Shown one piece after another: positions 17,184 to 26,900 of a DNA stretch of 64,000 bases. The notes under the pieces were generated by a model that was not told the DNA's origin, did no database searches, and worked only from the letters and a program-made list of their open reading frames with translations. The stretch is from Salinispirillum sp049115955 (GTDB lineage Bacteria; Pseudomonadota; Gammaproteobacteria; Pseudomonadales; Natronospirillaceae). The stretch spans positions 71,770 through 135,769 of the forward strand of contig JAGDZJ010000008.1 of NCBI GenBank assembly GCA_049115955.1, read 5' to 3'. A program made the position numbers and the translations under genes. Each line of letters starts with the position of its first letter. The stretch's first letter is position 1.

Positions 17184-18347
17184 ATGGTCAAGCGAGTCAC
17201 CGTATTAGGTGCCACCGGTAGCATTGGGCAGAATACTCTGGATGTGTTGAGTCGACATCTCGATCAGTACGATGTCTTTGCGCTGAGTGGGCACCGTAAC
17301 ATACGGCTACTGGCCGAACAGTGCGCCCGTTTTCATCCGTCGTTCGTCGTAGTGCCTGATGATATAGCCGCGATTGAACTGATGGCATCGCTCGCGTTGC
17401 TCAGTCCTGCCACGCAAGTGTTGGTGGGCGAAGACGCGTTGTCACGTATCGCGGCGAGCCGTGAAGTCGATATTGTGATGGCGGCCATCGTTGGTGCTGC
17501 AGGGCTGAAACCAACACTGGCAGCGGCGCACGCAGGGAAGAAAATTCTATTGGCCAACAAAGAAAGCCTGGTGGTTGCCGGTCACTTGCTGATGCAAGCG
17601 GTTAAAAACGGCGGCGCTACTTTGTTGCCGGTCGATAGTGAACATAACGCCATCTTTCAATGTCTGTCAGCGCCGCACGACCCGGCGGTTGTGTCCGTTA
17701 TTCTAACGGCTTCCGGAGGACCTTTTCGTACTTTGCCTGCCGCTGAATTGGCCAAGGTCACTCCTGACCAAGCCTGTGCCCACCCTAATTGGTCAATGGG
17801 GCGCAAGATTTCAGTCGACTCCGCCACCTTGATGAATAAAGGCTTAGAGTTAATAGAAGCTTGTTGGCTGTTTGATTTACAGCCTTCTGACATCGAAGTG
17901 GTGGTGCATCCGCAAAGTGTCATTCATTCTATGGTGCGATACGTGGATGGCTCGGTGATTGCACAAATGGGTAATCCCGACATGCGAACCCCAATTGCTT
18001 ATGGACTGGCGTGGCCGGAGCGCATAGACGCTGGTGTGGCTGCATTGGATTTCCACACCTTGGCGGGCTTGTCGTTTGAGCAACCCGACCTCGAGCGCTT
18101 TCCTTGTTTGCGCCTCGCGGCTGACGCCATGGTGTTGGGCGGTACGGCCCCTGCGGTACTGAATGCCGCGAATGAAGAAACGGTAGAAGCGTTTCTCGCT
18201 GGACGAATCGGGTTCATGGACATACCGCGTATCAACGAACAGGTACTGACCAGCAGTGCGATTGCGCCCGTGCAGGATGTTGATCAACTGCTGGCGGCCG
18301 ACCAAACAGCACGTCTGGTCGCACGACAATTGATTGAGGCTGTATAG
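17184..18347 (+). CDS. dxr: 1-deoxy-D-xylulose 5-phosphate reductoisomerase
   Basis: A 387-residue enzyme of the MEP isoprenoid pathway that converts DXP to MEP with NADPH. The cofactor motif LGATGSIGQNTLDV is at the N-terminus. LLANKESLVVAG and LPVDSEHNAIFQ carry substrate and metal ligands, and the flexible loop NWSMGRKISVDSATLMNKGLE follows in shorter pieces. Two later MEP genes, ispD and ispF, are in this window at 37.4-38.6 kb. GAGGAA precedes the ATG. Confidence 0.97.
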   Translation: MVKRVTVLGATGSIGQNTLDVLSRHLDQYDVFALSGHRNIRLLAEQCARFHPSFVVVPDDIAAIELMASLALLSPATQVLVGEDALSRIAASREVDIVMAAIVGAAGLKPTLAAAHAGKKILLANKESLVVAGHLLMQAVKNGGATLLPVDSEHNAIFQCLSAPHDPAVVSVILTASGGPFRTLPAAELAKVTPDQACAHPNWSMGRKISVDSATLMNKGLELIEACWLFDLQPSDIEVVVHPQSVIHSMVRYVDGSVIAQMGNPDMRTPIAYGLAWPERIDAGVAALDFHTLAGLSFEQPDLERFPCLRLAADAMVLGGTAPAVLNAANEETVEAFLAGRIGFMDIPRINEQVLTSSAIAPVQDVDQLLAADQTARLVARQLIEAV

Positions 18348-18349
18348 AC

Positions 18350-19693
18350 ATGTTGTCCACGATACTGTTTTTCCTGTTGGCTCTGACCATTTTAGTTGGC
18401 GTGCACGAAGCCGGGCACTATTTGGCTGCGCGTTGGTGCGGCGTGCGTGTGCTGCGGTTTTCGATAGGTTTTGGTAAGCCGTTCTTAACATGGCGCAACA
18501 AAGAAAACACTGAATTCTCTTTGGCACCGATCCCCTTAGGTGGTTATGTTCGGATGCTGGACGAGCGCGAAGGTGATGTGGCTGAAGCGGACCTCCCGTA
18601 TACGCACAATCGTCAGTCGCCACAAAAGCGCATTTTTATCGCCGCCGCTGGGCCATTGGCAAACTTTGTTCTGGCGATTGCCATCTTTTGGCTGATCAGC
18701 ATGCTGGGCGTGTCGGTGGTGCGGCCTTGGGTAGAAGCGCCACAAGCGAACAGCGCTTGGGTGGGTACATGGCCTGAAGGGCGCGTCGAAATAGTCTCGG
18801 TCGATGAGCAGCCAGTAGTGGATTTGCGCGGAGTTCAACTGGCGTTATTGAATCGACTGGGTGAATCCGGTGATATCGTGTTGGGTTTGCGTACGCCCGA
18901 AGGCAGTGCTTATTCGGTGAGTTACCCCATCGAGCGTTGGTTGTCACGGGTGCAAGACCCCAATCCCTTTGCGGAGCTGGGTCTGAATTTTTGGCGCCCT
19001 GATCGCCCGCCGATAGCCGCTGAAGTTTTAGCAGGCAGCGCTGCCGAGCGGGCAGGGTTGCAAAACAACGATCGGGTGTTGACCGTCAATGACGTGCCCA
19101 TTAATTCGTGGAACGAATGGGTAGAGATCGTACAGCGCAGTGCGGATACTCCGATGACCATGGTGGTTGATCGTAATGGTCAGCGCATGGATATCATTTT
19201 GGTGCCGGACGCTGTTACCGATGAACAAGGCAATCGAATTGGGCGGGCCGGCGTTCAAGCGCCAACGGTAGACACCAGCGACTTGGTGCGCACGGTTCAC
19301 TTTGGCCCTGTTGAGGCAGCCGGGGAAGCCGTACGCGAGACGGTGTCGACGTCCGGTATGATTCTTGGCTTCCTGAAGAAAATCGTCGTTGGGCAGGCAT
19401 CTGTGCAAAATCTCAGCGGCCCGGTGTCGATTGCTCAAGTAGCAGGCGACTCGGCGAGCTTCGGCTTGGTGTCTTTTCTTAGCTTTTTAGCGCTGCTGAG
19501 CATCAGTCTTGGTATCTTTAATTTGCTGCCCATTCCAGTATTGGACGGCGGTCACATTCTGTATTATGTTGTCGAGCTTGTGCGCGGCAAGCCGTTGCCG
19601 GAACGCGTACAGACACTCGGTTTCCAAGTCGGTATCGTGCTGTTGATAGGCGTCATGGTGATCGCCTTTGCCAATGATTTTCAGCGCTTCTAG
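18350..19693 (+). CDS. rseP: Site-2 zinc metalloprotease RseP
   Basis: A 447-residue inner-membrane protease that completes cleavage of anti-sigma-E factor RseA and clears signal peptides. The HExxH zinc motif is in VGVHEAGHYLAAR at about residues 17-30, and the third ligand is in LLPIPVLDGGH near the C-terminus. Two PDZ domains lie between, the second with AERAGLQNNDRVLTVNDVP. It starts three bases after dxr and lies before bamA, the typical order. Confidence 0.96.
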   Translation: MLSTILFFLLALTILVGVHEAGHYLAARWCGVRVLRFSIGFGKPFLTWRNKENTEFSLAPIPLGGYVRMLDEREGDVAEADLPYTHNRQSPQKRIFIAAAGPLANFVLAIAIFWLISMLGVSVVRPWVEAPQANSAWVGTWPEGRVEIVSVDEQPVVDLRGVQLALLNRLGESGDIVLGLRTPEGSAYSVSYPIERWLSRVQDPNPFAELGLNFWRPDRPPIAAEVLAGSAAERAGLQNNDRVLTVNDVPINSWNEWVEIVQRSADTPMTMVVDRNGQRMDIILVPDAVTDEQGNRIGRAGVQAPTVDTSDLVRTVHFGPVEAAGEAVRETVSTSGMILGFLKKIVVGQASVQNLSGPVSIAQVAGDSASFGLVSFLSFLALLSISLGIFNLLPIPVLDGGHILYYVVELVRGKPLPERVQTLGFQVGIVLLIGVMVIAFANDFQRF

Positions 19694-19837
19694 GTAGAAC
19701 TGAGAAAGATTGGTGTAAAAAGCGTGTGGAAGGGTTGCTGAAATACCATCATAGCTGCAATTTTGCGCGACGCTGCCGAGGAGATACTCGGCGTTAATCC
19801 TGAACTATAGAGTTAATCATAAGGATCTGTTTCATAC

Positions 19838-22174
19838 ATGGCGCATTTTAAGCTGTTGGGTGGTCTTTGCCTGCTAGGGGTCACTCTGAGCGCCGCTGTT
19901 TCGGCGACACCCATTGAAGTAGACGGTTTGCGCAGGGTGTCTACTGCGGCATTTTTGTCATCTCTGCCAAGCGTCAATGATGGCCGTGCCGTAGACGGTT
20001 TCGATTCTGGCGAAGCTGTTCGGGCGCTCTACGCGACCGGTCTGTACCAGGACGTCGCTGTTTATCGTGCAGATAATGGGGCCTACTTATTTGAGGTGCT
20101 CGAGTATTCCATCATCGACCGCGTCAGCTTCAGTGGTAATAAACGCATTCCTACAGAGGCACTAGACTCCGCCTTGGAGAACGTCGGGGTTATTGAAGGT
20201 CAGTCTTACCAGCCTGCCGTTGTTGCGCAGATTCAATCTGAATTAGAGAGCCAATACGCTATCCAGGGGCGCTATGACGCGCGTGTGGACGTCAGTGTCG
20301 AGCCCCTGCCGCAAAATCGTGTCGCCATCATTATTAACATTGAAGAGGGTGCGGCAGCGGCGATTCGTTCGGTGGAGTTGCGCGGCAATGAAGTGTTCGA
20401 ATCTTCCGAGTTATTGCGTGAAACGAGGCTTCGCCCGCGACGTTCGGGTGATTTGTTGCAGCTGTTTTCGCGTCGTCATCAGTATAATCGTGATGAATAT
20501 TCAGGTGATCTCGAGCGTTTAAGCAGCTTTTACTACGATCGTGGTTACGTGCGCTTTAATATCGAGAACAGTCAAATATCGTTGGAGCCGGATCTGTCCG
20601 GCGTTCACTTGCTGACCGAAATTTTTGAAGGTGAGCGTTACCGCTGGGGTAATATTGCGGTAACTGGTGAGTTTCAAGGGCGCGAGGAAGAGATTCGAGC
20701 GGCGGTTCAACCCGTCAGCGGTGAATGGTTTTCGCGCGCCCAAATGGTTGCAACACAGAACCGTATCATTGAGATTTTGGGTGACGACGGCTACCTGTAT
20801 GCGGGCGTAGAGCCACAAGCCAATGTCGATGATGAAGACCTCCTTGTCGATATGACGTTCGTGGTGCGTCCTGGGCCACTGATGTATGTCCGTAGCATTC
20901 AGTTTGTGGGTAACCAAGGTACGCTGGACGAAGTTTTGCGCCGTGAAATGCGCATTGAGGAAGGTGGTTTAGCGCGTAACGGAGCTATTACTCAGTCGCG
21001 TCGGCGTTTGCAGCAGTTGGGCTTCTTCAGTGTCGTCAATGTGCGCCAACAACGCGTAGCGGGCACAGAAGACCAAGTCGATATTATCTTCTCCGTTCTG
21101 GAAGATAAGAGCGGCAACTTACAGGCATCTGTTGGGTTTCAACCAGGCGTAGGTATGTTCGGGGCTGTGGAGTTTTCGCAAACCAACTTCTTGGGTACGG
21201 GCAAGAGCTTATCCTTGCGCAGCCAGTTCTCTCAAAGCACCACTATTCTGTCTTTGAATCACGTAGATCCGTACTTTACCAAGTCAGGTATAAGCCGAGA
21301 TCTTAACCTGTTTTACGAACGGCGAAATAACCGTGATGTAGAGACTTATGGACTAGACCGTTGGGGTGGCGAATTTGCTCTAGGTACGCCAGTCGGTGAC
21401 AACAGTCGGATTAAATTGGGTGTCGGATACACGCAGACTGAATTGTATGTCGGCGATAAGCCGCCGGTGGAAGTCACTGACTTCCAATCAGAATACGGCA
21501 GTACTTACGGTGATTGGACACTGGAGTTACAGTGGAACTACAGCGACCAGATTGGCAGCTTCTATTCTACTGAAGGCCAGCGGCACAATCTCTCGGCGAC
21601 GGTTACCGTTCCTGGTAGTGATTTAAGCTATTATCGACTGACCTACCGAGGTGATTACGTTCAGCCTGTAAGTCCATGGGACGGCTTTGCGTTACGGGTG
21701 CTAGGCCAAGCGGGTTATGGTAACGGTTATGGCGACACAGACCGTCTGCCATTCTATAAAAACTTCTTCGCCGGTGGACCGGGCACTGTGCGCGGGTACC
21801 GCGAGCGCTCGGTGGGTCCGTTCAGTACGACTGCTGCCGGTAACGAAGGGTCGTCTGTGCCGTTCGGTGGTAATATTTTGTTCAGCAGTGGTGTTGAACT
21901 GGTTACGCCGACGCCTTTTTTCCGCGATCAGTCGCTCTATCGTACGGCTCTGTTCGTCGATGTAGGCGGTGTGTTTACCGAGAGTTGCTTGTCGGGCAAC
22001 GATCAATGCGACACAAGTATCAGCGCGGATGGCTTGCGCGCCTCTTACGGTGTGGACTTTGTTTGGCGTCCTGTCCCTATGCTACCGTTGCGCTTCATCT
22101 ATGCGTTACCACTGCTGGAACAGGAAGGTGACCAGCTACAACGCTTCCAACTCTCTTTTTGGAGTAACTTCTGA
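19838..22174 (+). CDS. bamA: Outer membrane protein assembly factor BamA
   Basis: A 778-residue Omp85 protein that inserts beta-barrel proteins into the outer membrane. A signal peptide ends at about VSATP (residues 1-24). Five POTRA domains occupy about 25-420, and the barrel follows. The conserved loop 6 motif VRGYRE is in GGPGTVRGYRERS, and the last residue is Phe, as expected for an outer membrane barrel. The upstream gap (19694-19837) contains a GCCGAG/CTCGGC hairpin but no clear sigma-E promoter. Its TGA overlaps the skp ATG. Confidence 0.97.
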   Translation: MAHFKLLGGLCLLGVTLSAAVSATPIEVDGLRRVSTAAFLSSLPSVNDGRAVDGFDSGEAVRALYATGLYQDVAVYRADNGAYLFEVLEYSIIDRVSFSGNKRIPTEALDSALENVGVIEGQSYQPAVVAQIQSELESQYAIQGRYDARVDVSVEPLPQNRVAIIINIEEGAAAAIRSVELRGNEVFESSELLRETRLRPRRSGDLLQLFSRRHQYNRDEYSGDLERLSSFYYDRGYVRFNIENSQISLEPDLSGVHLLTEIFEGERYRWGNIAVTGEFQGREEEIRAAVQPVSGEWFSRAQMVATQNRIIEILGDDGYLYAGVEPQANVDDEDLLVDMTFVVRPGPLMYVRSIQFVGNQGTLDEVLRREMRIEEGGLARNGAITQSRRRLQQLGFFSVVNVRQQRVAGTEDQVDIIFSVLEDKSGNLQASVGFQPGVGMFGAVEFSQTNFLGTGKSLSLRSQFSQSTTILSLNHVDPYFTKSGISRDLNLFYERRNNRDVETYGLDRWGGEFALGTPVGDNSRIKLGVGYTQTELYVGDKPPVEVTDFQSEYGSTYGDWTLELQWNYSDQIGSFYSTEGQRHNLSATVTVPGSDLSYYRLTYRGDYVQPVSPWDGFALRVLGQAGYGNGYGDTDRLPFYKNFFAGGPGTVRGYRERSVGPFSTTAAGNEGSSVPFGGNILFSSGVELVTPTPFFRDQSLYRTALFVDVGGVFTESCLSGNDQCDTSISADGLRASYGVDFVWRPVPMLPLRFIYALPLLEQEGDQLQRFQLSFWSNF

Positions 22175-22716
22175 TGACTTATTTGAGTACAACTCGTTTA
22201 TTATTCGTCGCCTTTTTGGCTTGCCTTTTGTCCGCTGGTGCAGCGGCGCAGTCAGGCGGTGATGCACGTATCGCTGTACTGGATCAAGAATACGTTTTGT
22301 TTCAAAGCGAAGCGGCGAAGCAGGCAACGGCTGAATTACGTCAAGCGTTTGGTGATGAAGAGCGTCGTATTCGTCAGCTTGAAGAAGACATTACTGAACT
22401 GCGCGCTCGGCTTGAAGCCGACGCGGGTTTGCTGACTGAAAACGAATCCACGTCGCTGAATCTCCAAGTTGAGTCTAAACTGAGAGAGCGTGAAGAGTTA
22501 GTGCGTCGTTTGCAATCGGCGCAGCAAAATCGTCGTCAAGAGTTTCTGCGCGAATACGAAAGCGTATTGACGTCGGTATTGGAAGAAATCATTGTGGAAC
22601 AGAACATTGTCTTGCTCATGTCCGCTGCAGAAGTCATTTATGCACGGCCGGAACTAGACATTACGTCTGTCGCTTTGGACCGCTTTAATGCTGCTATTGC
22701 CGCTGGTGGTAACTGA
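22174..22716 (+). CDS. skp: Periplasmic chaperone Skp/OmpH
   Basis: A 180-residue periplasmic chaperone for unfolded outer membrane proteins. A signal peptide (about 1-25, ending GAAAQ) is followed by a short beta segment (RIAVLDQEYVLFQSE). A long charged coiled coil comes next, forming the tentacles of the trimer. Its start overlaps the bamA stop by one base, so it is coupled to its functional partner. The sequence is poorly conserved, as is usual for Skp, and the identity rests on fold pattern and position. Confidence 0.9.
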   Translation: MTYLSTTRLLFVAFLACLLSAGAAAQSGGDARIAVLDQEYVLFQSEAAKQATAELRQAFGDEERRIRQLEEDITELRARLEADAGLLTENESTSLNLQVESKLREREELVRRLQSAQQNRRQEFLREYESVLTSVLEEIIVEQNIVLLMSAAEVIYARPELDITSVALDRFNAAIAAGGN

Positions 22717-22764
22717 GCTCAGTGATGGGCACGAAAGAACAATAAGAACAGGCTTCAAATTGAC

Positions 22765-23829
22765 ATGTCAGACTCGGTCTCCGCAAAATACACGGCAGCA
22801 CAATTGGCTGCCCACGTTAATGGCACGGTGAGGGGCAATCCGGAGCAGTCCATTGCGTCCATTGCGCCCATTGAAACGGCGCAAAGTGGTCAGTTGAGTT
22901 TTGTTGCCCGCCGCCAGTTTGTTAAGAAAGCAGCGTCATCGGCGGCGGATATTTTGCTGGTGACGGCTGATTTGGCTGACACCCTGCCGCATACCTGCAT
23001 CATCGTGGCCGACCCTTATCGCGCCTATGCGCAAGTCTCACAGTTGTTTTGGGATAAGTACTGGTTCTCTCCTAGTGTTCATCCTACGGCGGTGATTGCC
23101 CCCGATGTCACTGTGCCAGCGGATTGCCGCATTGGCGCTCATGTTGTGGTGGAAACCGGGGCTGTATTGGGTGAGGGTGTCGAGTTGGATGCGCAGGTTT
23201 ATGTGGGCAAAGGCGTGCGCATTGGTGCCGGTACAGTCATTCGCCCGCGTGTTACGTTGTATTCTGGTGTGGTTATTGGTCAGCATTGCATGATTCAGTC
23301 GGGTACCGTCATCGGAGCCGATGGCTTTGGTTATGCCCGTCATGCCGGTGGTTGGGAAAAGATTGCCCAGCTGGGTGGCGTGCGCATTGGTGATCGTGTT
23401 GAGGTCGGCGCCAACGCGACTATTGATCGTGGCGCGTTGGCCGATACTGTAATAGGTGATGATGTAATCATCGATAATTTGGTACAAGTAGGCCATAACG
23501 TGCAGGTCGGTGATCGCACCGCCTTGGTGGCGCAAAGTGGCATTGCAGGCTCTACCATACTGGGTAAAGATGGTTCAGTCGGCGGTCAGTCTGCGGTTGG
23601 TGGGCATTTGATCATCGCAGATAATGTCCACTTTGTGGGTAAGTCCATGGTTGCTCAGTCGGTATCCGAGCCGGGACAGTACGCTTCTGGGCTGCCTGCC
23701 CAGCCATTCAATGATTGGCGCCGTGCGGTTGCACGTATTGGTCAACTAAAGAATCTGCAAGAAAAAGTGAACGCCTTGTGGGGTAAGTTCGGTGATACGA
23801 TTGAGCAAGACAAAGCCGACAACGCATAA
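22765..23829 (+). CDS. lpxD: UDP-3-O-(3-hydroxyacyl)glucosamine N-acyltransferase
   Basis: A 354-residue acyltransferase for the third step of lipid A synthesis. The N-terminal uridine-binding domain is followed by hexapeptide repeats of the left-handed beta helix from about 105 to 310. The catalytic histidine lies in the repeat region (DNLVQVGHNVQVG). The C-terminal helix extends to the end. It is part of skp-lpxD-fabZ-lpxA-lpxB. Confidence 0.96.
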   Translation: MSDSVSAKYTAAQLAAHVNGTVRGNPEQSIASIAPIETAQSGQLSFVARRQFVKKAASSAADILLVTADLADTLPHTCIIVADPYRAYAQVSQLFWDKYWFSPSVHPTAVIAPDVTVPADCRIGAHVVVETGAVLGEGVELDAQVYVGKGVRIGAGTVIRPRVTLYSGVVIGQHCMIQSGTVIGADGFGYARHAGGWEKIAQLGGVRIGDRVEVGANATIDRGALADTVIGDDVIIDNLVQVGHNVQVGDRTALVAQSGIAGSTILGKDGSVGGQSAVGGHLIIADNVHFVGKSMVAQSVSEPGQYASGLPAQPFNDWRRAVARIGQLKNLQEKVNALWGKFGDTIEQDKADNA

Positions 23830-23860
23830 TTCAACGCATTGAATAAAGAAGGAAATTTTG

Positions 23861-24319
23861 ATGAGCCTCACGCTGCCGCTGGATCACGAACAAATTAAGA
23901 CGTTACTGCCACACCGCTACCCCTTTTTGTTGGTGGATCGAGTCACCGAGCTGGAAGATGGCAAACGTATTCGCGGCTACAAAAATGTGTCTGGCAACGA
24001 AGAGTTCTTTAATGGCCATTTTCCTGGTCAGTCCATCATGCCTGGTGTGTTGATTCTGGAGGCGTTGGCGCAAATCGGTGCTATCCTTGGCTTTGCATCG
24101 TCAGGAAATCGGCATGAAGACGGTTTCTTGTTCTTGTTTGCGGGTATCGACAACGTGCGCTTTAAGCGCCAGGTTGTACCTGGCGACCGACTGGATTTAG
24201 AGCTGGAGATCGTCAGTTGCAAACGTGGCATCTATAAAATGGAATGTCGCGCTACAGTCGACGGTGAGTTGGCAACGAGCGCCGAGATTCTGTGTGCAGA
24301 GAGACAGGTAAAGCAGTGA
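23861..24319 (+). CDS. fabZ: 3-hydroxyacyl-ACP dehydratase FabZ
   Basis: A 152-residue hot-dog-fold dehydratase of fatty acid elongation. The catalytic histidine is in LLPHRYPFLLVDRV and the catalytic glutamate in PGVLILEALAQ. AAGGAA precedes ATG 23861; a TTG three bases earlier is less likely. It competes with lipid A synthesis for 3-hydroxyacyl-ACP, which explains its place between lpxD and lpxA. Its TGA overlaps the lpxA GTG by three bases. Confidence 0.97.
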   Translation: MSLTLPLDHEQIKTLLPHRYPFLLVDRVTELEDGKRIRGYKNVSGNEEFFNGHFPGQSIMPGVLILEALAQIGAILGFASSGNRHEDGFLFLFAGIDNVRFKRQVVPGDRLDLELEIVSCKRGIYKMECRATVDGELATSAEILCAERQVKQ

Positions 24320-25080
24320 TTCATCCGACCGCCATTATTGATCCCAGCGCTATCATTGCGCCCGACGTGTCCGTAGGCCCGTATACTGTGATTGATGCCA
24401 ATGTGGTCATTGGTGCGGGCTGTAAAATCGGTCCGCATGTGGTCATAAAAGGCCCGACCAAAATTGGTGAGCGTAACCGTATCTTCCAATTCGCGTCTAT
24501 TGGCGAAGAGTGCCAAGACAAGAAATACCGCGGCGAGCCAACTGAGCTTCACATTGGTGACGATAATGTCATTCGCGAATGCGTCACCATGCAACGTGGT
24601 ACCGTGCAAGATGAAGGGCTGACGAGCGTCGGTTCGCGTGGTTTGTACATGGCATACGCTCATGTGGCCCATGACTGCCGCATTGGTGACGATGTGATTG
24701 TCGCTAATTCATCGCAAATTGCCGGACATGTGCACATGGGCGATTTCGCCATCTTAGGCGGTGGGACGTTGGTGCATCAGTTTTGTCGCATCGGTACGGG
24801 GGCGATGACCGGCGCTGGGACGGTGGTCTTTAAAGACATTCCAGCTTTCATCATGGCGCAGGGTAACCCCGCCAAAGCGTACACAATGAATTTTGAAGGC
24901 CTGAAACGCCGCCAATACGATGCGAATAGTTTGGCGGCACTCAAACGGGCGTACAAAACGGTTTATCGGCAAGGGCTGACCTTGCAGGAAGCCATCGATG
25001 TATTGGCCCAAGATGCCACGCCATGCGTGCAAGTGTTTCATGCCAGTCTGGTCGCGTCGACACGAGGAATCGTGCGCTGA
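24316..25080 (+). CDS. lpxA: UDP-N-acetylglucosamine O-acyltransferase
   Basis: A 254-residue enzyme for the first acyl transfer of lipid A. The N-terminus IHPTAIIDPSA begins a left-handed beta helix, and the catalytic histidine is in MAYAHVAHDCRIG. I use the GTG at 24316 because it matches the family start and has AGG upstream. The longer open frame to 24292 lies within fabZ. The next gene, lpxB, begins one base after the stop. Confidence 0.96.
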   Translation: MIHPTAIIDPSAIIAPDVSVGPYTVIDANVVIGAGCKIGPHVVIKGPTKIGERNRIFQFASIGEECQDKKYRGEPTELHIGDDNVIRECVTMQRGTVQDEGLTSVGSRGLYMAYAHVAHDCRIGDDVIVANSSQIAGHVHMGDFAILGGGTLVHQFCRIGTGAMTGAGTVVFKDIPAFIMAQGNPAKAYTMNFEGLKRRQYDANSLAALKRAYKTVYRQGLTLQEAIDVLAQDATPCVQVFHASLVASTRGIVR

Positions 25081-25081
25081 C

Positions 25082-26257
25082 ATGACCGCTAACAGGCCGT
25101 TAAGAATTGCTGTGATTGCTGGCGAGGCGTCGGGCGATCAATTAGGTGCCGGTCTGTTGGCCGCGTTGCGTGCCCGCGTGCCAGATGTGGAGTTTTCAGG
25201 TGTTGGCGGGCCCAAAATGCAGGCTCAGGGCTTGGTCAGTTGGGCGGATCAAGAGCAGTTGGCCGTCATGGGGTTGTTTGAAGTACTGCGCAAATTACCC
25301 TCGTTGCTGCGCCTGCGTCGGCAACTGCGTGAGCAAATTATAGACTGGCAACCTGACCTCTTTCTGGGCATCGACGCCCCTGATTTCAATTTACCGCTGG
25401 CGCGTATGTTGCGCGCCAAAGGCCTCACTACCGCGCATTACGTCAGTCCTTCCGTATGGGCATGGCGGCAAGGCAGGGTGCACGGCATTCGCCGCTCCAT
25501 TGATCTGATGCTAACGCTGTTTCCCTTTGAAGGCGACTTTTATGCACAGCATGATGTGCCCTTTGCCTTTGTCGGGCATACACTGGCAGACCGATTGCCT
25601 ATGCACCCGGATACAGCAGCTTATCGTCGAGATTTAGACATTGAAGGCGAATTCCCTGTTTTGGGTTTACTGCCCGGCAGTCGGCGTGGAGAAGTGGCGC
25701 GAATTGCGCCGGATTTCCTAGCCGCAGCTCGTCTATTGAAACAGCGCGTGCCTGATTTGCGGGTGTTGATTCCGGCGTCAAATACATTGCGCCATGCCGA
25801 ACTGACAGCACTCATGCAACCTGACGATTCCGCTTGGATGTCGCTGATCGAAGGACACAGTCATGAAGTTTTGGGTGCCAGTGATGTGGTGTTGGTGGCC
25901 AGCGGCACGGCGACTTTGGAAGCGGCTTTGCTCAAGAAACCCATGGTCGTAGGCTACCGTTTTAGTGCGTTGACCTATTGGGTTGGCAAATTCTTGATGC
26001 GCATTCCGTGGGTAGCACTACCGAACATTTTGGCGCAGCGTTTCGTGGTGCCAGAACTGTTGCAGAACGATCTGATACCGCTGCGTGCAGCAGACGAGCT
26101 GGAAGATTTTTTGCGCAACGCCGAGCGGCGTCAGCAGTGCGTTGAAAGCTTTGAAATTATGCACCAACGCCTAGGCCGTGACGCCGACGAAGTAGCCTCC
26201 GATGCGCTGTTGGATCTGATCGCTGAGAAAGCGAATGAGGCTGAAACCCGTGCTTGA
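25082..26257 (+). CDS. lpxB: Lipid-A-disaccharide synthase
   Basis: A 391-residue GT-B glycosyltransferase that joins lipid X to UDP-diacylglucosamine. The N-terminal AGEASGDQLGAGLL is the LpxB hallmark. GIDAPDFNLPLAR and YVSPSVWAWRQGR follow, with ASGTATLEAALLKKPMVVGYR in the C-terminal half. ATG at 25082 is the family start. It overlaps rnhB by 23 bases. Confidence 0.97.
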   Translation: MTANRPLRIAVIAGEASGDQLGAGLLAALRARVPDVEFSGVGGPKMQAQGLVSWADQEQLAVMGLFEVLRKLPSLLRLRRQLREQIIDWQPDLFLGIDAPDFNLPLARMLRAKGLTTAHYVSPSVWAWRQGRVHGIRRSIDLMLTLFPFEGDFYAQHDVPFAFVGHTLADRLPMHPDTAAYRRDLDIEGEFPVLGLLPGSRRGEVARIAPDFLAAARLLKQRVPDLRVLIPASNTLRHAELTALMQPDDSAWMSLIEGHSHEVLGASDVVLVASGTATLEAALLKKPMVVGYRFSALTYWVGKFLMRIPWVALPNILAQRFVVPELLQNDLIPLRAADELEDFLRNAERRQQCVESFEIMHQRLGRDADEVASDALLDLIAEKANEAETRA

Positions 26258-26897
26258 GCTCGACGCACAGTACTTGGGCTGTGTGGCCGGTACCGATGAA
26301 GCGGGCAGAGGGCCTTTATGCGGCCCGGTGTATGCGGCAGCGGTGATTTTGGACCCGGCTAATTCGATTGCAGGCTTAAATGACTCTAAGAAACTGACCG
26401 AAACGTCGCGTGAGCGTCTGTTTGATCGCATTTGTGCGCAGGCTTCTAGTTGGGCGATTGCCAGTTGCAGTGCCGCCGAGATTGATCGCTTCAATATACT
26501 GCGTGCCAGCCATCTGGCCATGGAACGGGCCGTCGCACAATTGAGCGTCACGCCGGATATTGTGTTGGTGGATGGTAATCGGTTGCCCAAGCACCTCAAT
26601 CTGCCCGCTGAAGCCATTGTGAAAGGCGATGCTCGCCATTCGGCTATTGCCGCTGCATCGATATTGGCGAAGGTGGCGCGTGATCGTGTGATGCGTGATT
26701 TGCACGCCCGGTTTCCACAATATGATTTGGGTACTAATAAAGGCTACCCTACACCCAAGCACATGGACGCTCTGGCTCTGCACGGCCCTTGTCTGGAACA
26801 TCGACGCACCTTTGCACCGGTGCGGCGTTGGCTGGAGCAAGCAAATATTCAAGGGGATCTTCTAGCTCCTTCTACTACCGAATTTTTGGAACCTTGA
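26235..26897 (+). CDS. rnhB: Ribonuclease HII
   Basis: A 220-residue endonuclease that nicks at ribonucleotides misincorporated in DNA. The catalytic acidic residues are in GTDEAGRGPLCGPV and in VDGNRLPK, and a further motif KVARDRVM is conserved. The lpxB-rnhB-dnaE order is standard. The start inside lpxB suggests translational coupling. Confidence 0.97.
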   Translation: MRLKPVLELDAQYLGCVAGTDEAGRGPLCGPVYAAAVILDPANSIAGLNDSKKLTETSRERLFDRICAQASSWAIASCSAAEIDRFNILRASHLAMERAVAQLSVTPDIVLVDGNRLPKHLNLPAEAIVKGDARHSAIAAASILAKVARDRVMRDLHARFPQYDLGTNKGYPTPKHMDALALHGPCLEHRRTFAPVRRWLEQANIQGDLLAPSTTEFLEP

Positions 26898-26900
26898 GTT

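Noticed and set aside
17877..18623. 248-codon minus-strand ORF across dxr and rseP
   Set aside because: Antisense to two well-supported genes, with no ribosome binding site or recognisable domain.
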